Part shown: piece by piece, positions 1 through 6,208 of the stretch
Position numbering within the stretch: position 1 is the first letter of the stretch
How the letters are laid out: every line of letters begins with the position of its first letter
DNA from: an uncultured Clostridium sp.
Lineage (GTDB): Bacteria > Bacillota > Clostridia > Christensenellales > Pumilibacteraceae
Direction: 5' to 3'
NCBI GenBank assembly: GCA_900555125.1
Contig: USKH01000071.1
Span: 1-6,416, forward strand
Length of the DNA stretch: 6,416 nt
The notes under the pieces: generated by a model
Seen by the model: only the letters and a program-made list of their open reading frames with translations
Database searches by the model: none
Told to the model about the DNA's origin: nothing
Made by a program: the position numbers and the translations under genes

Positions 1-434
1 TCGCTTCTCTTCTCTCCGCTGACGAAACCTTCGAGTTCGCCGAGAATTGCGTCCTGATCAACTCCGAGATTGCCGAGAATTGCTCCCGCCGCGCTGGACG
101 GATCCAACAGCAGACAGTACAGAATCTGCTCGGTGCCCACCACTTTCTTGCCGAACTTCATTGCAAGACGTTCGGCGTTTACAAGCGCGTTTGCGGCACC
201 CGAAGTAAAGCTGTGACTATCCATAAATCCGCCCGACATAGTCATGTACTCGCCGTCGAAATTGGACGTATCCACGCCGTATTTGCGTAATATTTTGCTT
301 GCGGTGCAACGTTCGGTTGCAACCAGACCGTACAGAATATGTTCGGTTCCGATAGCTCCGCTTCCGTATGCTCCCGCCACTTTTTCTGCGGTAATAAGTG
401 CCGCTTTTGCGTTTTCGGTATAGGGTAATCTCAT
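1..434 (-). CDS. clpC: ATP-dependent Clp protease ATPase subunit ClpC (N-terminal part, cut by window edge)
   Basis: The first 144 residues of a ClpC-type AAA+ unfoldase, which feeds substrates to ClpP in the cytoplasm. Only the N-terminal adaptor/substrate-binding domain is visible. It holds two Clp_N repeats, each with the hallmark motif: GTEHIL around residues 29-34 and GTEQIL around 100-105. The Walker motifs lie beyond the left edge. The start ATG (434-432) is preceded by AAAGGAGGTG (450-441) with 6 nt spacing. It is the last visible gene of the ctsR operon and begins 83 nt after mcsB. Glu31 and Glu102 match the two glutamates known in Bacillus ClpC to bind phosphoarginine. ClpB or ClpE is less likely, because the gene follows ctsR-mcsA-mcsB and starts directly with the double Clp_N domain. 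Confidence 0.93.
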   Translation of the reverse strand, partial: MRLPYTENAKAALITAEKVAGAYGSGAIGTEHILYGLVATERCTASKILRKYGVDTSNFDGEYMTMSGGFMDSHSFTSGAANALVNAERLAMKFGKKVVGTEQILYCLLLDPSSAAGAILGNLGVDQDAILGELEGFVSGEKRS

Positions 435-479
435 AATAAACACCTCCTTTCCAAGTGTAATTTTTTAAGATTGTTTTTG

Positions 480-507
480 TTTTCCGCAACTTTAACCGTC
501 CGGAAAA
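480..507 (-). other. Weak inverted repeat in the mcsB-clpC intergenic gap
   Basis: The 83-nt gap between mcsB and clpC holds a 7-bp inverted repeat, TTTTCCG (480-486) and CGGAAAA (501-507), with a 14-nt loop. No U-tract follows directly on the minus strand, so it is not a normal terminator. It could be an mRNA processing or stability element that changes clpC expression relative to mcsB, or it could be chance. No convincing internal promoter or extra CtsR box was seen in the gap. Confidence 0.25.
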
Positions 508-517
508 ACATTGTCTT

Positions 518-1477
518 TTAATTTAATTCTTTTCTTAAAAGCTCGGCGCGGTATACGTCCTCGTTTTCCGCTCCGGCTTCGGCAACCGCAGCCGGCATGA
601 GCTTTTTCACAAGCTGTTCGGCTTTATCCGTATCCACGGATACGTATCCGTAATACGCGCCTAATTTTACCCAGGAGAAAAGCTCCACCATTTCGGTTGC
701 GGGCATTGAATATGCGTTTTTCATTATTCCGAACGCACGCATCGACTTGTCGCGAACTTGCGCTTCGGAAGATATTTTCAGCATTTTTCTGGCACGCTCT
801 TCCGCTTCGATAAGATGATTTACCGCTTTTTCCACAAGGTCGATAATTTCATCCTCGCCGAAACCAAGCGTCTGTTGATTGGTAGCCGTAAACAAATAGG
901 CTTCAACGCTGTCGTCATACACGCTTTTTATCGATATATTGAGACGCGACACGGACGACGCGCAACTTTGCAAACTTTTGGTAAGCACAAGCGCCGGCAA
1001 GAACAGAGTAACGCTTGCGTGCATTCCCGTACCCACGCTGTCGGGACAGGAAGTAAGATATCCGAGGCGCGGATGAAAGCAAAATTCTTCTTTTGCTCCG
1101 ATGATATCGTCTGTTTTGTTTGCCTTTTCATACAGCTCGGACAAACAATCGCCCTTGCCGAAATACTGCTCGACGATGGCGTCCTCTTCGTTAATCATTA
1201 CCGAAACGCTTTCGTCAGAACTTACAATCGCGCTGCCGTACGGGCTTTGAATAAGCCTGTCGGATATAAGGCCGCGTTCGCGCAATCTCCTGGTCACCGG
1301 CTCCGACATCTGAGCTATTTTATACAGTTCATAGCCGCCGTTTTTAGCAAGAGCTTCGTAAACGCCGCTGGCAATAACGTTAGCGCGGGTATCACGCAGT
1401 TTAGAGGGGAAGGGATAACCTTTGACGTTTCTCGAAAAAGTGATTTTGCTTTCTACGGCAATGTCTTTCGCGTTCAT
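518..1477 (-). CDS. mcsB: McsB-family protein arginine kinase homologue, probably catalytically inactive
   Basis: A 319-residue member of the ATP:guanido phosphotransferase fold. In Bacillus, McsB phosphorylates arginines on CtsR and on misfolded proteins to mark them for ClpCP. Family landmarks are clear: SPYG (78-81), VSVMINEED (91-99), GYLTSCPDSVGTG (139-151), LPALVLT (160-166) and a C-terminal DVYRAELLR. The candidate carboxylates Glu98 (NEED) and Glu192 are kept. The ATP-phosphate arginines are not: the family SRIRLARN motif reads SKITFSRN (Lys11, Thr13), NEEDHIR reads NEEDAIV (Val102), GTGLRASV reads GTGMHASV (His153), and the Arg before the YGEG loop is Lys184, with the loop changed to YDDS. 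The protein is about 40 residues shorter than B. subtilis McsB, mostly at the N-terminus. The start overlaps the mcsA stop (TAATG) behind AGGAGGG, so translation is probably coupled. McsB identity is firm; loss of activity is inferred. Confidence 0.93.
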   Translation of the reverse strand: MNAKDIAVESKITFSRNVKGYPFPSKLRDTRANVIASGVYEALAKNGGYELYKIAQMSEPVTRRLRERGLISDRLIQSPYGSAIVSSDESVSVMINEEDAIVEQYFGKGDCLSELYEKANKTDDIIGAKEEFCFHPRLGYLTSCPDSVGTGMHASVTLFLPALVLTKSLQSCASSVSRLNISIKSVYDDSVEAYLFTATNQQTLGFGEDEIIDLVEKAVNHLIEAEERARKMLKISSEAQVRDKSMRAFGIMKNAYSMPATEMVELFSWVKLGAYYGYVSVDTDKAEQLVKKLMPAAVAEAGAENEDVYRAELLRKELN

Positions 1478-1953
1478 TATTTTCCCTCCTTCAACCTTTT
1501 AAGTTGTTCGTTTATCTTTCCTGCTTTTTCGTAATCTTCCACTTCTATCGCCTTATCCAGCTCGGCTTTAAGACGATCGTACTCGCTGAGCCCGGACGCT
1601 TGTTTTTGTCCGGGAGCCTTTCCGGCGTGCATTACTTTTTTCTGAATACGCTGCAGCTGCGGCAGTACGGTACGGCTGAATTTGTCGTAGCAATGTTCGC
1701 AACCGAGATAGCCGGTTTCCAGAAAATCGCGGATGTTTGTTCCGCAGAATTCGCACGTTTCGTCCTCGCGCATGCCGTTACCGAAAAACTCGTCGAAGCT
1801 TCCGAAAACATCGCCCATACCGCTTACCGGCAAAACGTCATATCCGTTTTTACGACGGCACGCGTCGCACAGATGCACTTCGGTACGCCGTCCGTTTATT
1901 TTCCTTATTTCATGATAAGTTGCCTGATTTTTACCGCATTCGTCACACAACAT
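1477..1953 (-). CDS. mcsA: McsA, zinc-finger activator/adaptor of McsB
   Basis: A 158-residue McsA-type protein, which in Bacillus binds and activates McsB and helps regulate CtsR. Two Cys4 zinc-binding units are visible: Cys3/Cys6 with Cys29/Cys32, and Cys67/Cys70 with Cys85/Cys88 (CEFCGT...GCEHCY). The family HxGKxP motif is present as HAGKAP (109-114). A C-terminal UVR-like helical pair spans roughly 125-156 (AIEVEDYEKAGKINEQLKRL). Its length is slightly below the B. subtilis protein (about 185). The start ATG (1953-1951) has the ribosome site AAAAGGAGGA (1970-1961), which abuts the ctsR stop; only 15 nt separate the genes. The stop shares one base with the mcsB start. All eight zinc cysteines are intact, so McsA itself does not look degenerate although its partner does. 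Confidence 0.95.
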   Translation of the reverse strand: MLCDECGKNQATYHEIRKINGRRTEVHLCDACRRKNGYDVLPVSGMGDVFGSFDEFFGNGMREDETCEFCGTNIRDFLETGYLGCEHCYDKFSRTVLPQLQRIQKKVMHAGKAPGQKQASGLSEYDRLKAELDKAIEVEDYEKAGKINEQLKRLKEGK

Positions 1954-1968
1954 AATTTATTCCTCCTT

Positions 1969-2478
1969 TTATTTGTCCTTTGTCTGTTCGCTACCGGCAG
2001 CTTTGGACTTTTCTTCTTTATCGCACTTAAGCGCTTCGACAAGGACGCTTTTTATTATCCCTGCGCGAATCGCATCTTTTGCCATTACCGAGGGCGTGGC
2101 GAGCGCTTTATCCGACAAAGCCGCTTTAAGCAATCTGCCTTCACGCTCCGATATTACTTTCCCGTTTACCATTCTTTCCACTACCGCACACGAACGCGCA
2201 TAACCGAATCCTTCGTTAAGTGGCATGTGCATGACGTCGTTCAGAACAGAATTGCCGTCCGAGTGAATACGCACTACGGTTACGCAGCCGCCGCCTCCGC
2301 GCCTCGACTCGACCGTGTAGCCTTTATCGGGCGTAAATCTCGTGGACAAGACGTAATTTATCTGGCTGGGAGCTACTGAAAAGTAATTGGCAAGCTCGTT
2401 ACGACTGATTTTCAGTTGGTCGTCATTTCCCAGCGTCTGCAACAAAAACGCTTCGATTAAATCACTTAAATTTGCCAT
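1969..2478 (-). CDS. ctsR: CtsR, transcriptional repressor of class III heat-shock genes
   Basis: A 169-residue CtsR-family repressor that binds tandem heptamers at clp gene promoters. The N-terminal winged helix-turn-helix is clear: SDLIEAFL (5-12), the helix-turn-helix SRNELANYFSVAPSQINYVL (25-44), then TRFTPDKGY and the diagnostic glycine-rich wing ESRRGGGG (57-64). Arg60 matches the wing arginine (Arg62 in B. subtilis) at which McsB acts. The C-terminal domain ends in a charged Lys/Glu tail, so the protein is a little longer than the usual ~155 residues. I place the start at 2478, because GGGAGG lies 8 nt upstream and MANLSDLIE matches the family N-terminus. In-frame ATGs at 2520 and 2598 would lie in the leader or promoter. 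First gene of the operon, with its own operator upstream, so autoregulation is expected. Confidence 0.95.
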   Translation of the reverse strand: MANLSDLIEAFLLQTLGNDDQLKISRNELANYFSVAPSQINYVLSTRFTPDKGYTVESRRGGGGCVTVVRIHSDGNSVLNDVMHMPLNEGFGYARSCAVVERMVNGKVISEREGRLLKAALSDKALATPSVMAKDAIRAGIIKSVLVEALKCDKEEKSKAAGSEQTKDK

Positions 2479-2486
2479 TTTTTCTG

Positions 2487-2492
2487 CCTCCC
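2487..2492 (-). promoter_or_regulatory. Ribosome binding site that fixes the ctsR start
   Basis: GGGAGG on the minus strand, 8 nt before the ATG at 2478-2476. The in-frame ATG at 2520-2518 has no comparable site, and the ATG at 2598 lies inside the -35 element, so this site sets the ctsR start at 2478. Confidence 0.8.
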
Positions 2493-2543
2493 GAACGCTT
2501 CGCTTTTTGTACTGCGACATGAATGCGGAACGCTCTTTCAAAG

Positions 2544-2567
2544 TTTGACTTTCTTTGACTTTCGACC
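2544..2567 (-). promoter_or_regulatory. CtsR operator (tandem heptamers)
   Basis: On the minus strand the sequence reads GGTCGAA, AGTCAAA, GAA, AGTCAAA. The last two heptamers with their 3-nt spacer (2560-2544) match the known CtsR box RGTCAAA-NAN-RGTCAAA exactly. A third, imperfect heptamer GGTCGAA (2567-2561) is directly adjacent upstream. The operator covers about +1 to +20 relative to the predicted start site, a position suited to blocking transcription initiation of ctsR-mcsA-mcsB-clpC. Confidence 0.92.
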
Positions 2568-2569
2568 AT

Positions 2570-2598
2570 ATTATATACCCGCTTTTGAAATTTGTCAA
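2570..2598 (-). promoter_or_regulatory. Sigma-A promoter of the ctsR operon
   Basis: On the minus strand a consensus -35 TTGACA (2598-2593) and a consensus -10 TATAAT (2575-2570) are separated by exactly 17 bp. Just upstream (about 2599-2650) the DNA is very A/T-rich with phased A- and T-tracts, resembling an UP element. Transcription should start near 2563, giving a leader of about 85 nt before ctsR. Such a strong promoter fits a gene set held down by a repressor. Confidence 0.92.
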
Positions 2599-2680
2599 TA
2601 GTTTTTCAAAAAAAAGTTAAAAAATTTTTCAAATATTCCAAAAACGAGATTTTCGGCATAAAAATTGCGGTTTTAGGGCA

Positions 2681-2716
2681 TAAAAAAGCCGCAAAACGGG
2701 TTAACACATTTTGCGG
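2681..2716 (-). terminator. Intrinsic terminator downstream of the AraC-family gene
   Basis: Read on the minus strand, CCGCAAAA (2716-2709) and TTTTGCGG (2696-2689) form an 8-bp stem with a 12-nt loop. A run of six T follows one base later (2687-2682). It lies about 85 nt past the araC-type stop and just upstream of the ctsR promoter, so it should insulate the stress operon from read-through. Confidence 0.82.
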
Positions 2717-2801
2717 ATGAGCGTTTTTACGGTTGTTTGCATGCAAAAATACAGCGTGTGCGGCGATTTTACCCATTTGATTTTTGACCTTGGCATTACC
2801 T

Positions 2802-3596
2802 TCACACCGATCTTCTTCTGTATTCGCGCGGGCTGAGCCCGGTATATTTTTTGAATGCGCGACTGAAATACAGAGCGTCGTAAAAACCGCACGCCTCGGA
2901 AATATCGCCTATCCGCATATCGGACGAGGACAAAAGCGATTTTGCCTGCTCCATTCTGAATTTAAGCGCATATGCGCGCGGCGTAAGCCCGTTATAACTT
3001 TTGAAAGATCGAATAAAATGTTCTTCGCTCATACCGTAGTTTTCGGCAAGCTCGCTTATTTTTACATCGTCGCGGCAGTCTTTAAGGCGCACCTCGACAC
3101 GTCTGAACGGCGAAGCGTTTGCCTTTTTGACGGTTATAAGCGACAGCAGAGTCAATACGCACCCGACGGACAGCAACTCGCTTCTCGGCATGTTGTTTTC
3201 AAACGCTGAAATAAGCAAACGAAAAGTTCTTTCGGCTTCGGAGCTGTCGGGAAAGGACGAAAAACAGCCCTTAGCGCCGCAGTCTTCCACTGTTTTTCTG
3301 CTTTCGTAACCGCAGAAATGCACCCAATAGTACAGACATTTGTTTTCGGCGCAATAAACGTATTCCTGGCTTTGTCCTGGCGTAAATATATACGCTCCGC
3401 CCGCGTGTATTTCCGCGCCGCTTACGATCAAAGTTCCGCGGGAAACGAAAATTATCTGATAGTCCTCTCTGCCCTTTGGTCGCGATACGGTTAAATTTTT
3501 CTGAAGATCCCGGTAATAACCGCAATTGTTGACAAGAAACGGCACGTTGTAATCCGCTTTGGTGGCAGCCGTTCCTTTTGCAAAAAATGCGTGCAT
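2802..3596 (-). CDS. AraC-family transcriptional regulator (cupin sensor plus double HTH)
   Basis: A 264-residue cytoplasmic regulator. The N-terminal half (about 15-140) resembles the AraC ligand-binding cupin, with a PKGREDYQIIFVSRG strand, an HAGGAYIFTPGQSQEY segment and YYWVHFCGY. The C-terminal ~95 residues form the AraC DNA-binding domain. Its first helix-turn-helix is ISELAENYGMSEEHFIRSFK, and its second holds the signature IGDISEACGFYDALYFSRAF followed by KKYTGLSPREYRR. The start ATG (3596-3594) has CGGGAGGG just upstream. It is divergent from the GH2 gene with 190 bp between starts, the usual arrangement for a local activator that senses the enzyme's sugar substrate or product. The ligand cannot be read from sequence. 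The sensor half is rich in cysteine (Cys25, then a cluster near 82-111), whose meaning is unclear. Confidence 0.93.
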   Translation of the reverse strand: MHAFFAKGTAATKADYNVPFLVNNCGYYRDLQKNLTVSRPKGREDYQIIFVSRGTLIVSGAEIHAGGAYIFTPGQSQEYVYCAENKCLYYWVHFCGYESRKTVEDCGAKGCFSSFPDSSEAERTFRLLISAFENNMPRSELLSVGCVLTLLSLITVKKANASPFRRVEVRLKDCRDDVKISELAENYGMSEEHFIRSFKSYNGLTPRAYALKFRMEQAKSLLSSSDMRIGDISEACGFYDALYFSRAFKKYTGLSPREYRRRSV

Positions 3597-3619
3597 AAAT
3601 CCCTCCCGTTTTTCTTTAT

Positions 3620-3648
3620 ATTATACCTCGTAAACTCAAAATAATCAA
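3620..3648 (-). promoter_or_regulatory. Predicted promoter of the AraC-family gene
   Basis: On the minus strand TTGATT (3648-3643) and TATAAT (3625-3620) are spaced by 17 bp. The start site would be near 3613, giving a leader of about 16 nt that contains the ribosome site. The -35 overlaps one copy of the TAATCAAT repeat, which would allow autoregulation. Confidence 0.65.
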
Positions 3649-3702
3649 TTTATTCTTGTGAGTTGTCGATAAAACGGCGATATTCTTCACATTTTAATCA
3701 AT
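3642..3702. promoter_or_regulatory. Candidate regulator sites: TAATCAAT direct repeats in the divergent promoter region
   Basis: TAATCAAT occurs at 3642-3649 and again at 3695-3702, 53 bp apart, about five helical turns. A related TTAATC lies at 3722-3727, close to the weak -35 of the GH2 promoter. AraC-type proteins commonly bind direct repeats upstream of a weak -35, so these are plausible operators. The motifs are short and A/T-rich, so chance is possible. Confidence 0.35.
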
Positions 3703-3729
3703 AAAGTCCATATATTGCAAATTAATCGC

Positions 3730-3758
3730 TGTACCTTCCGGTTGCTCTGCTGTATAAT
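3730..3758 (+). promoter_or_regulatory. Predicted promoter of the GH2 gene, with a weak -35
   Basis: A perfect -10 TATAAT lies at 3753-3758. The position 17 bp upstream holds TGTACC (3730-3735), only three matches to TTGACA. A good -10 with a poor -35 is what is expected of a promoter needing an activator such as the divergent AraC-family protein. Transcription would start near 3765. Confidence 0.65.
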
Positions 3759-3774
3759 GTAAGAAAAATCAATG

Positions 3775-3779
3775 AGGAG
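3775..3779 (+). promoter_or_regulatory. Ribosome binding site that fixes the GH2 start
   Basis: AGGAG at 3775-3779 sits 7 nt before the ATG at 3787-3789. The in-frame ATG at 3772 overlaps the region of this site and would lie only about 7 nt from the predicted transcript start, so 3787 is preferred. Confidence 0.8.
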
Positions 3780-3786
3780 CGAATAT

Positions 3787-6129
3787 ATGAGAGAAAAGAT
3801 AGATTTCGACTGCGGATGGCTGTTCCATCGCGGCGAGTTGAAAGACGAGTTTGCCCCGGCGTACAAGGGCATATGTTATATGGGCGCAAAAACCGAACGC
3901 ATGCGAAGAGGTCCGGCGTCGCGCTTTTACAACGACGACCCCGATTGCTATGCGGCGGACAGAGAATACCCTCTTGAAAAATGGGAAAGAGTAACTCTGC
4001 CGCACGATTATCTTGCCGGCGACGTACCCGAAGAAAAGTACAATCCGGCGCTCGGATTTGTCAAAAGCGACGGAGCATGGTACAGAAAGCATTTTACCCT
4101 GCCGAAAAGCGACGACGGCAAACGAATTACTCTGTTTTTCGAGGGCGTTGCGACAAACTGCACGGTTTATCTCAACGGCTGCCTTATAACGCGCAGTTTT
4201 TCGGGATATACGCCGTTTGAAGCAGACATAACCGATTACGTTCTGTTTGACGAAGACAACGTTCTTGCCGTAAAAATCGAACCGTACGAACCCGAGGGTT
4301 GGTGGTATGAGGGTGCCGGAATATATCGCCATGTCACGCTTATCAAAACCGACAGACTGTGTGTCGATCTTTACGGTATCCACGCAAAAACTCGCCTTGC
4401 GGGCGAAAAATGGCAAACAAGCGCCGCAATCACGGTACGCAACGATTATGCCGGCGATAAAATCGCGCGCGTAGAATGCGAAATAATCGATAAAAACGGC
4501 ACTGTCGTCGCAAAGGCGGACAAAAGTAAAAAGATTGCAGCATACTCGATAAGTGAGATAGAATGTGATTTTCCGCTGCTCTTACCCTCTCTCTGGTCGC
4601 CCGACAGTCCCGTGCGATACACGATGAAAACAAGCGTGTTTTCGGGAAAAAAGCAAACCGATTGCGACTGCGTGAAATTCGGCTACCGCTCGATAAAAAT
4701 GACAACCGAAAACGGTCTTACGATAAACGGCAAGCACTACCCGATAAACGGCGTTTGCACTCACGCCGACTGCGGACTGTTCGGGAAAGCCGTTCCGGAC
4801 AATGTTCAGAAATACAAAATAGATTTAATTAAACAAATGGGTGCCAACGCATACCGGACCAGTCACTATCCGCACGCCGATTGCGTAATGGAAGCTCTGG
4901 ACAAAAACGGTTTTATCGTTATGGACGAAGCGCGCAGATTTGAAAGCGCCGAAGAGAGCAAAAAACAACTTGAAACGCTGATAAAACGCGACCGCAACCG
5001 TCCGTCGGTTATTTTCTGGTCAATAGGCAATGAAGAACAATATTTCCACACCGAACAGGGAAGAAAAATTTGCAAAAAGCTGATCTCTCTGGTTAAATCG
5101 CTGGACGACAGCCGCTTAATAACGCTTGCATGCGACAAGGTCGACCGTGAAAAAGTACTTGATCTCGTGGACGTTATCGGTATCAATTATAGTTTCGATC
5201 TTATAGACGCCGTTCACGCAAAATATCCCGACAAGCCCATGTTTATGAGCGAATGCGTGGCAAGCGGAACCAAACGCGGCTGGTACGAGGAAATCGACGA
5301 TAAAAAAGCCGCGCGACCGGCATGGGACAACGACACCGGCAATTATTTCCGCAATCGCGAGCGAACGTACACTTTCATTTCCGAGCGGTCTTTCATTGCG
5401 GGCGGTTTTCAATGGACTGCCTTTGAACACAGAGGCGAAGCCGTCTGGCCCAGGTTATGCTCGATTTCGGGCGCAATCGACATGTTTTTGCAGAAAAAAG
5501 ACGCATTCTATCAAAACAAAGCTTATTGGACGGACAAGCCCATTATTCATTTATTACCGCATTGGAATTTTTCGGGGCTTGAGGGCAAGCTTGTTCACGT
5601 GGTTGCTTATACAAATTGTCCGCAGATCGTTCTTGACGTAAACGGAAAAACTTATCCGCCGATTACGATGAAAAGATACGGCAAAGCCGAATGGGACGTG
5701 CCTTTTGACCCGGGATATATCGAAGCGTGCGGTATTTCGGACGGTAAAACGATTTGCCGCGAAAAAAAGCAGACAACCGGAAAGCCGGTTGCACTCTCTC
5801 TCAGCCTTGACACCGAAAACATAACGAGAAGCGGAAAAGACGTTGCGATTTTTACTTGCCGCGCAGTAGACGAAAACGGAAATGTCGTCCCCGACGCCGC
5901 TCCGCTCGTTACTTTTTCGGCAACAGGTTGCGGACAACTTTTTTCCACAGGTTCGGATAACGCAGACCACGAGAGCTTGTACTCTCCCACGCGCCGAATG
6001 TATGCAGGGTCAATTTCGGTTGCTGTGAAAATCAGCGGTAAAAATGCGCCACTGACCCTTACCGCTCGCGACGTAAACGGCACTCTTCTCCCCTCTTTCG
6101 TTTCGCTTGCAGTCCCCGAAAAAGCATGA
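3787..6129 (+). CDS. Glycoside hydrolase family 2 enzyme (beta-galactosidase-like, cytoplasmic)
   Basis: A 780-residue GH2 enzyme, a retaining exo-glycosidase. Visible order: N-terminal jelly-roll sugar-binding domain (about 1-190, with LPHDY and the GAWYRKHFTLP segment), an immunoglobulin-like domain (about 195-300), the TIM barrel (about 305-575), a DUF4982-like domain (about 580-650, HLLPHWNF...LDVNGK) and a C-terminal Ig-like GH2 domain (about 668-775, VDENGNVVPDA). Catalytic residues are in place: the acid/base Glu416 in WSIGNEE and the nucleophile Glu489 in MFMSEC, 73 residues apart, plus the substrate-site RTSHYP (357-362) and WTAFEHRGE. No signal peptide is seen, so it should act on imported oligosaccharides or glycosides. 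The domain set resembles beta-galactosidase-type GH2 proteins, but beta-glucuronidase or another specificity cannot be excluded. It is a single gene, divergent from an AraC-type regulator; no transporter gene is in the window. Confidence 0.94.
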   Translation: MREKIDFDCGWLFHRGELKDEFAPAYKGICYMGAKTERMRRGPASRFYNDDPDCYAADREYPLEKWERVTLPHDYLAGDVPEEKYNPALGFVKSDGAWYRKHFTLPKSDDGKRITLFFEGVATNCTVYLNGCLITRSFSGYTPFEADITDYVLFDEDNVLAVKIEPYEPEGWWYEGAGIYRHVTLIKTDRLCVDLYGIHAKTRLAGEKWQTSAAITVRNDYAGDKIARVECEIIDKNGTVVAKADKSKKIAAYSISEIECDFPLLLPSLWSPDSPVRYTMKTSVFSGKKQTDCDCVKFGYRSIKMTTENGLTINGKHYPINGVCTHADCGLFGKAVPDNVQKYKIDLIKQMGANAYRTSHYPHADCVMEALDKNGFIVMDEARRFESAEESKKQLETLIKRDRNRPSVIFWSIGNEEQYFHTEQGRKICKKLISLVKSLDDSRLITLACDKVDREKVLDLVDVIGINYSFDLIDAVHAKYPDKPMFMSECVASGTKRGWYEEIDDKKAARPAWDNDTGNYFRNRERTYTFISERSFIAGGFQWTAFEHRGEAVWPRLCSISGAIDMFLQKKDAFYQNKAYWTDKPIIHLLPHWNFSGLEGKLVHVVAYTNCPQIVLDVNGKTYPPITMKRYGKAEWDVPFDPGYIEACGISDGKTICREKKQTTGKPVALSLSLDTENITRSGKDVAIFTCRAVDENGNVVPDAAPLVTFSATGCGQLFSTGSDNADHESLYSPTRRMYAGSISVAVKISGKNAPLTLTARDVNGTLLPSFVSLAVPEKA

Positions 6130-6134
6130 TTTTT

Positions 6135-6170
6135 CACGGGCGATTTAATCTTCGGAAAATCGCTGTCGTG
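6135..6170 (+). other. UUCG-capped hairpin just after the GH2 stop
   Basis: Starting 5 nt after the stop, GCGATTT (6140-6146) pairs with AAATCGC (6157-6163). The inner TC/GA pairs close a UUCG tetraloop (6151-6154). An outer CACG (6135-6138) can pair with CGTG (6167-6170). No U-tract follows, so it is not a complete intrinsic terminator; a 3' mRNA-stabilising structure is more likely. A second AAATCGC at 6174-6180 could compete for the same pairing. Confidence 0.5.
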
Positions 6171-6208
6171 CCAAAATCGCAAAAACGCGTAATAATAGTT
6201 AATAAGCA

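Noticed and set aside
435..517. Internal promoter for clpC in the mcsB-clpC gap
   Set aside because: Only very poor -35/-10 matches (TTGCGG with TAAAAA) and no CtsR box, so not supported.
758..1534. Long plus-strand open frame (258 codons) opposite mcsB
   Set aside because: Antisense to mcsB, with low-complexity aromatic and basic content and no recognisable domain.
1504..2379. Long plus-strand open frame (291 codons) opposite ctsR and mcsA
   Set aside because: It lies antisense to two clearly recognised genes, resembles no family, and has no convincing ribosome site; it reflects codon bias on the other strand.
2479..2598. Extension of ctsR to upstream in-frame ATGs at 2598 or 2520
   Set aside because: The 2598 ATG overlaps the -35 element, upstream of the predicted transcription start. 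The 2520 ATG lacks a good ribosome site. Family alignment begins at 2478.
2736..2747. 12-bp palindrome TTTGCATGCAAA downstream of the AraC-family gene
   Set aside because: Short, with no T-tract and no partner site; no role can be supported.
2776..2789. Possible second CtsR box (minus-strand GGTCAAA followed by AATCAAA) just after the AraC-family stop
   Set aside because: The half-sites have no 3-nt spacer, one is mismatched, and there is no promoter beside them; likely chance.
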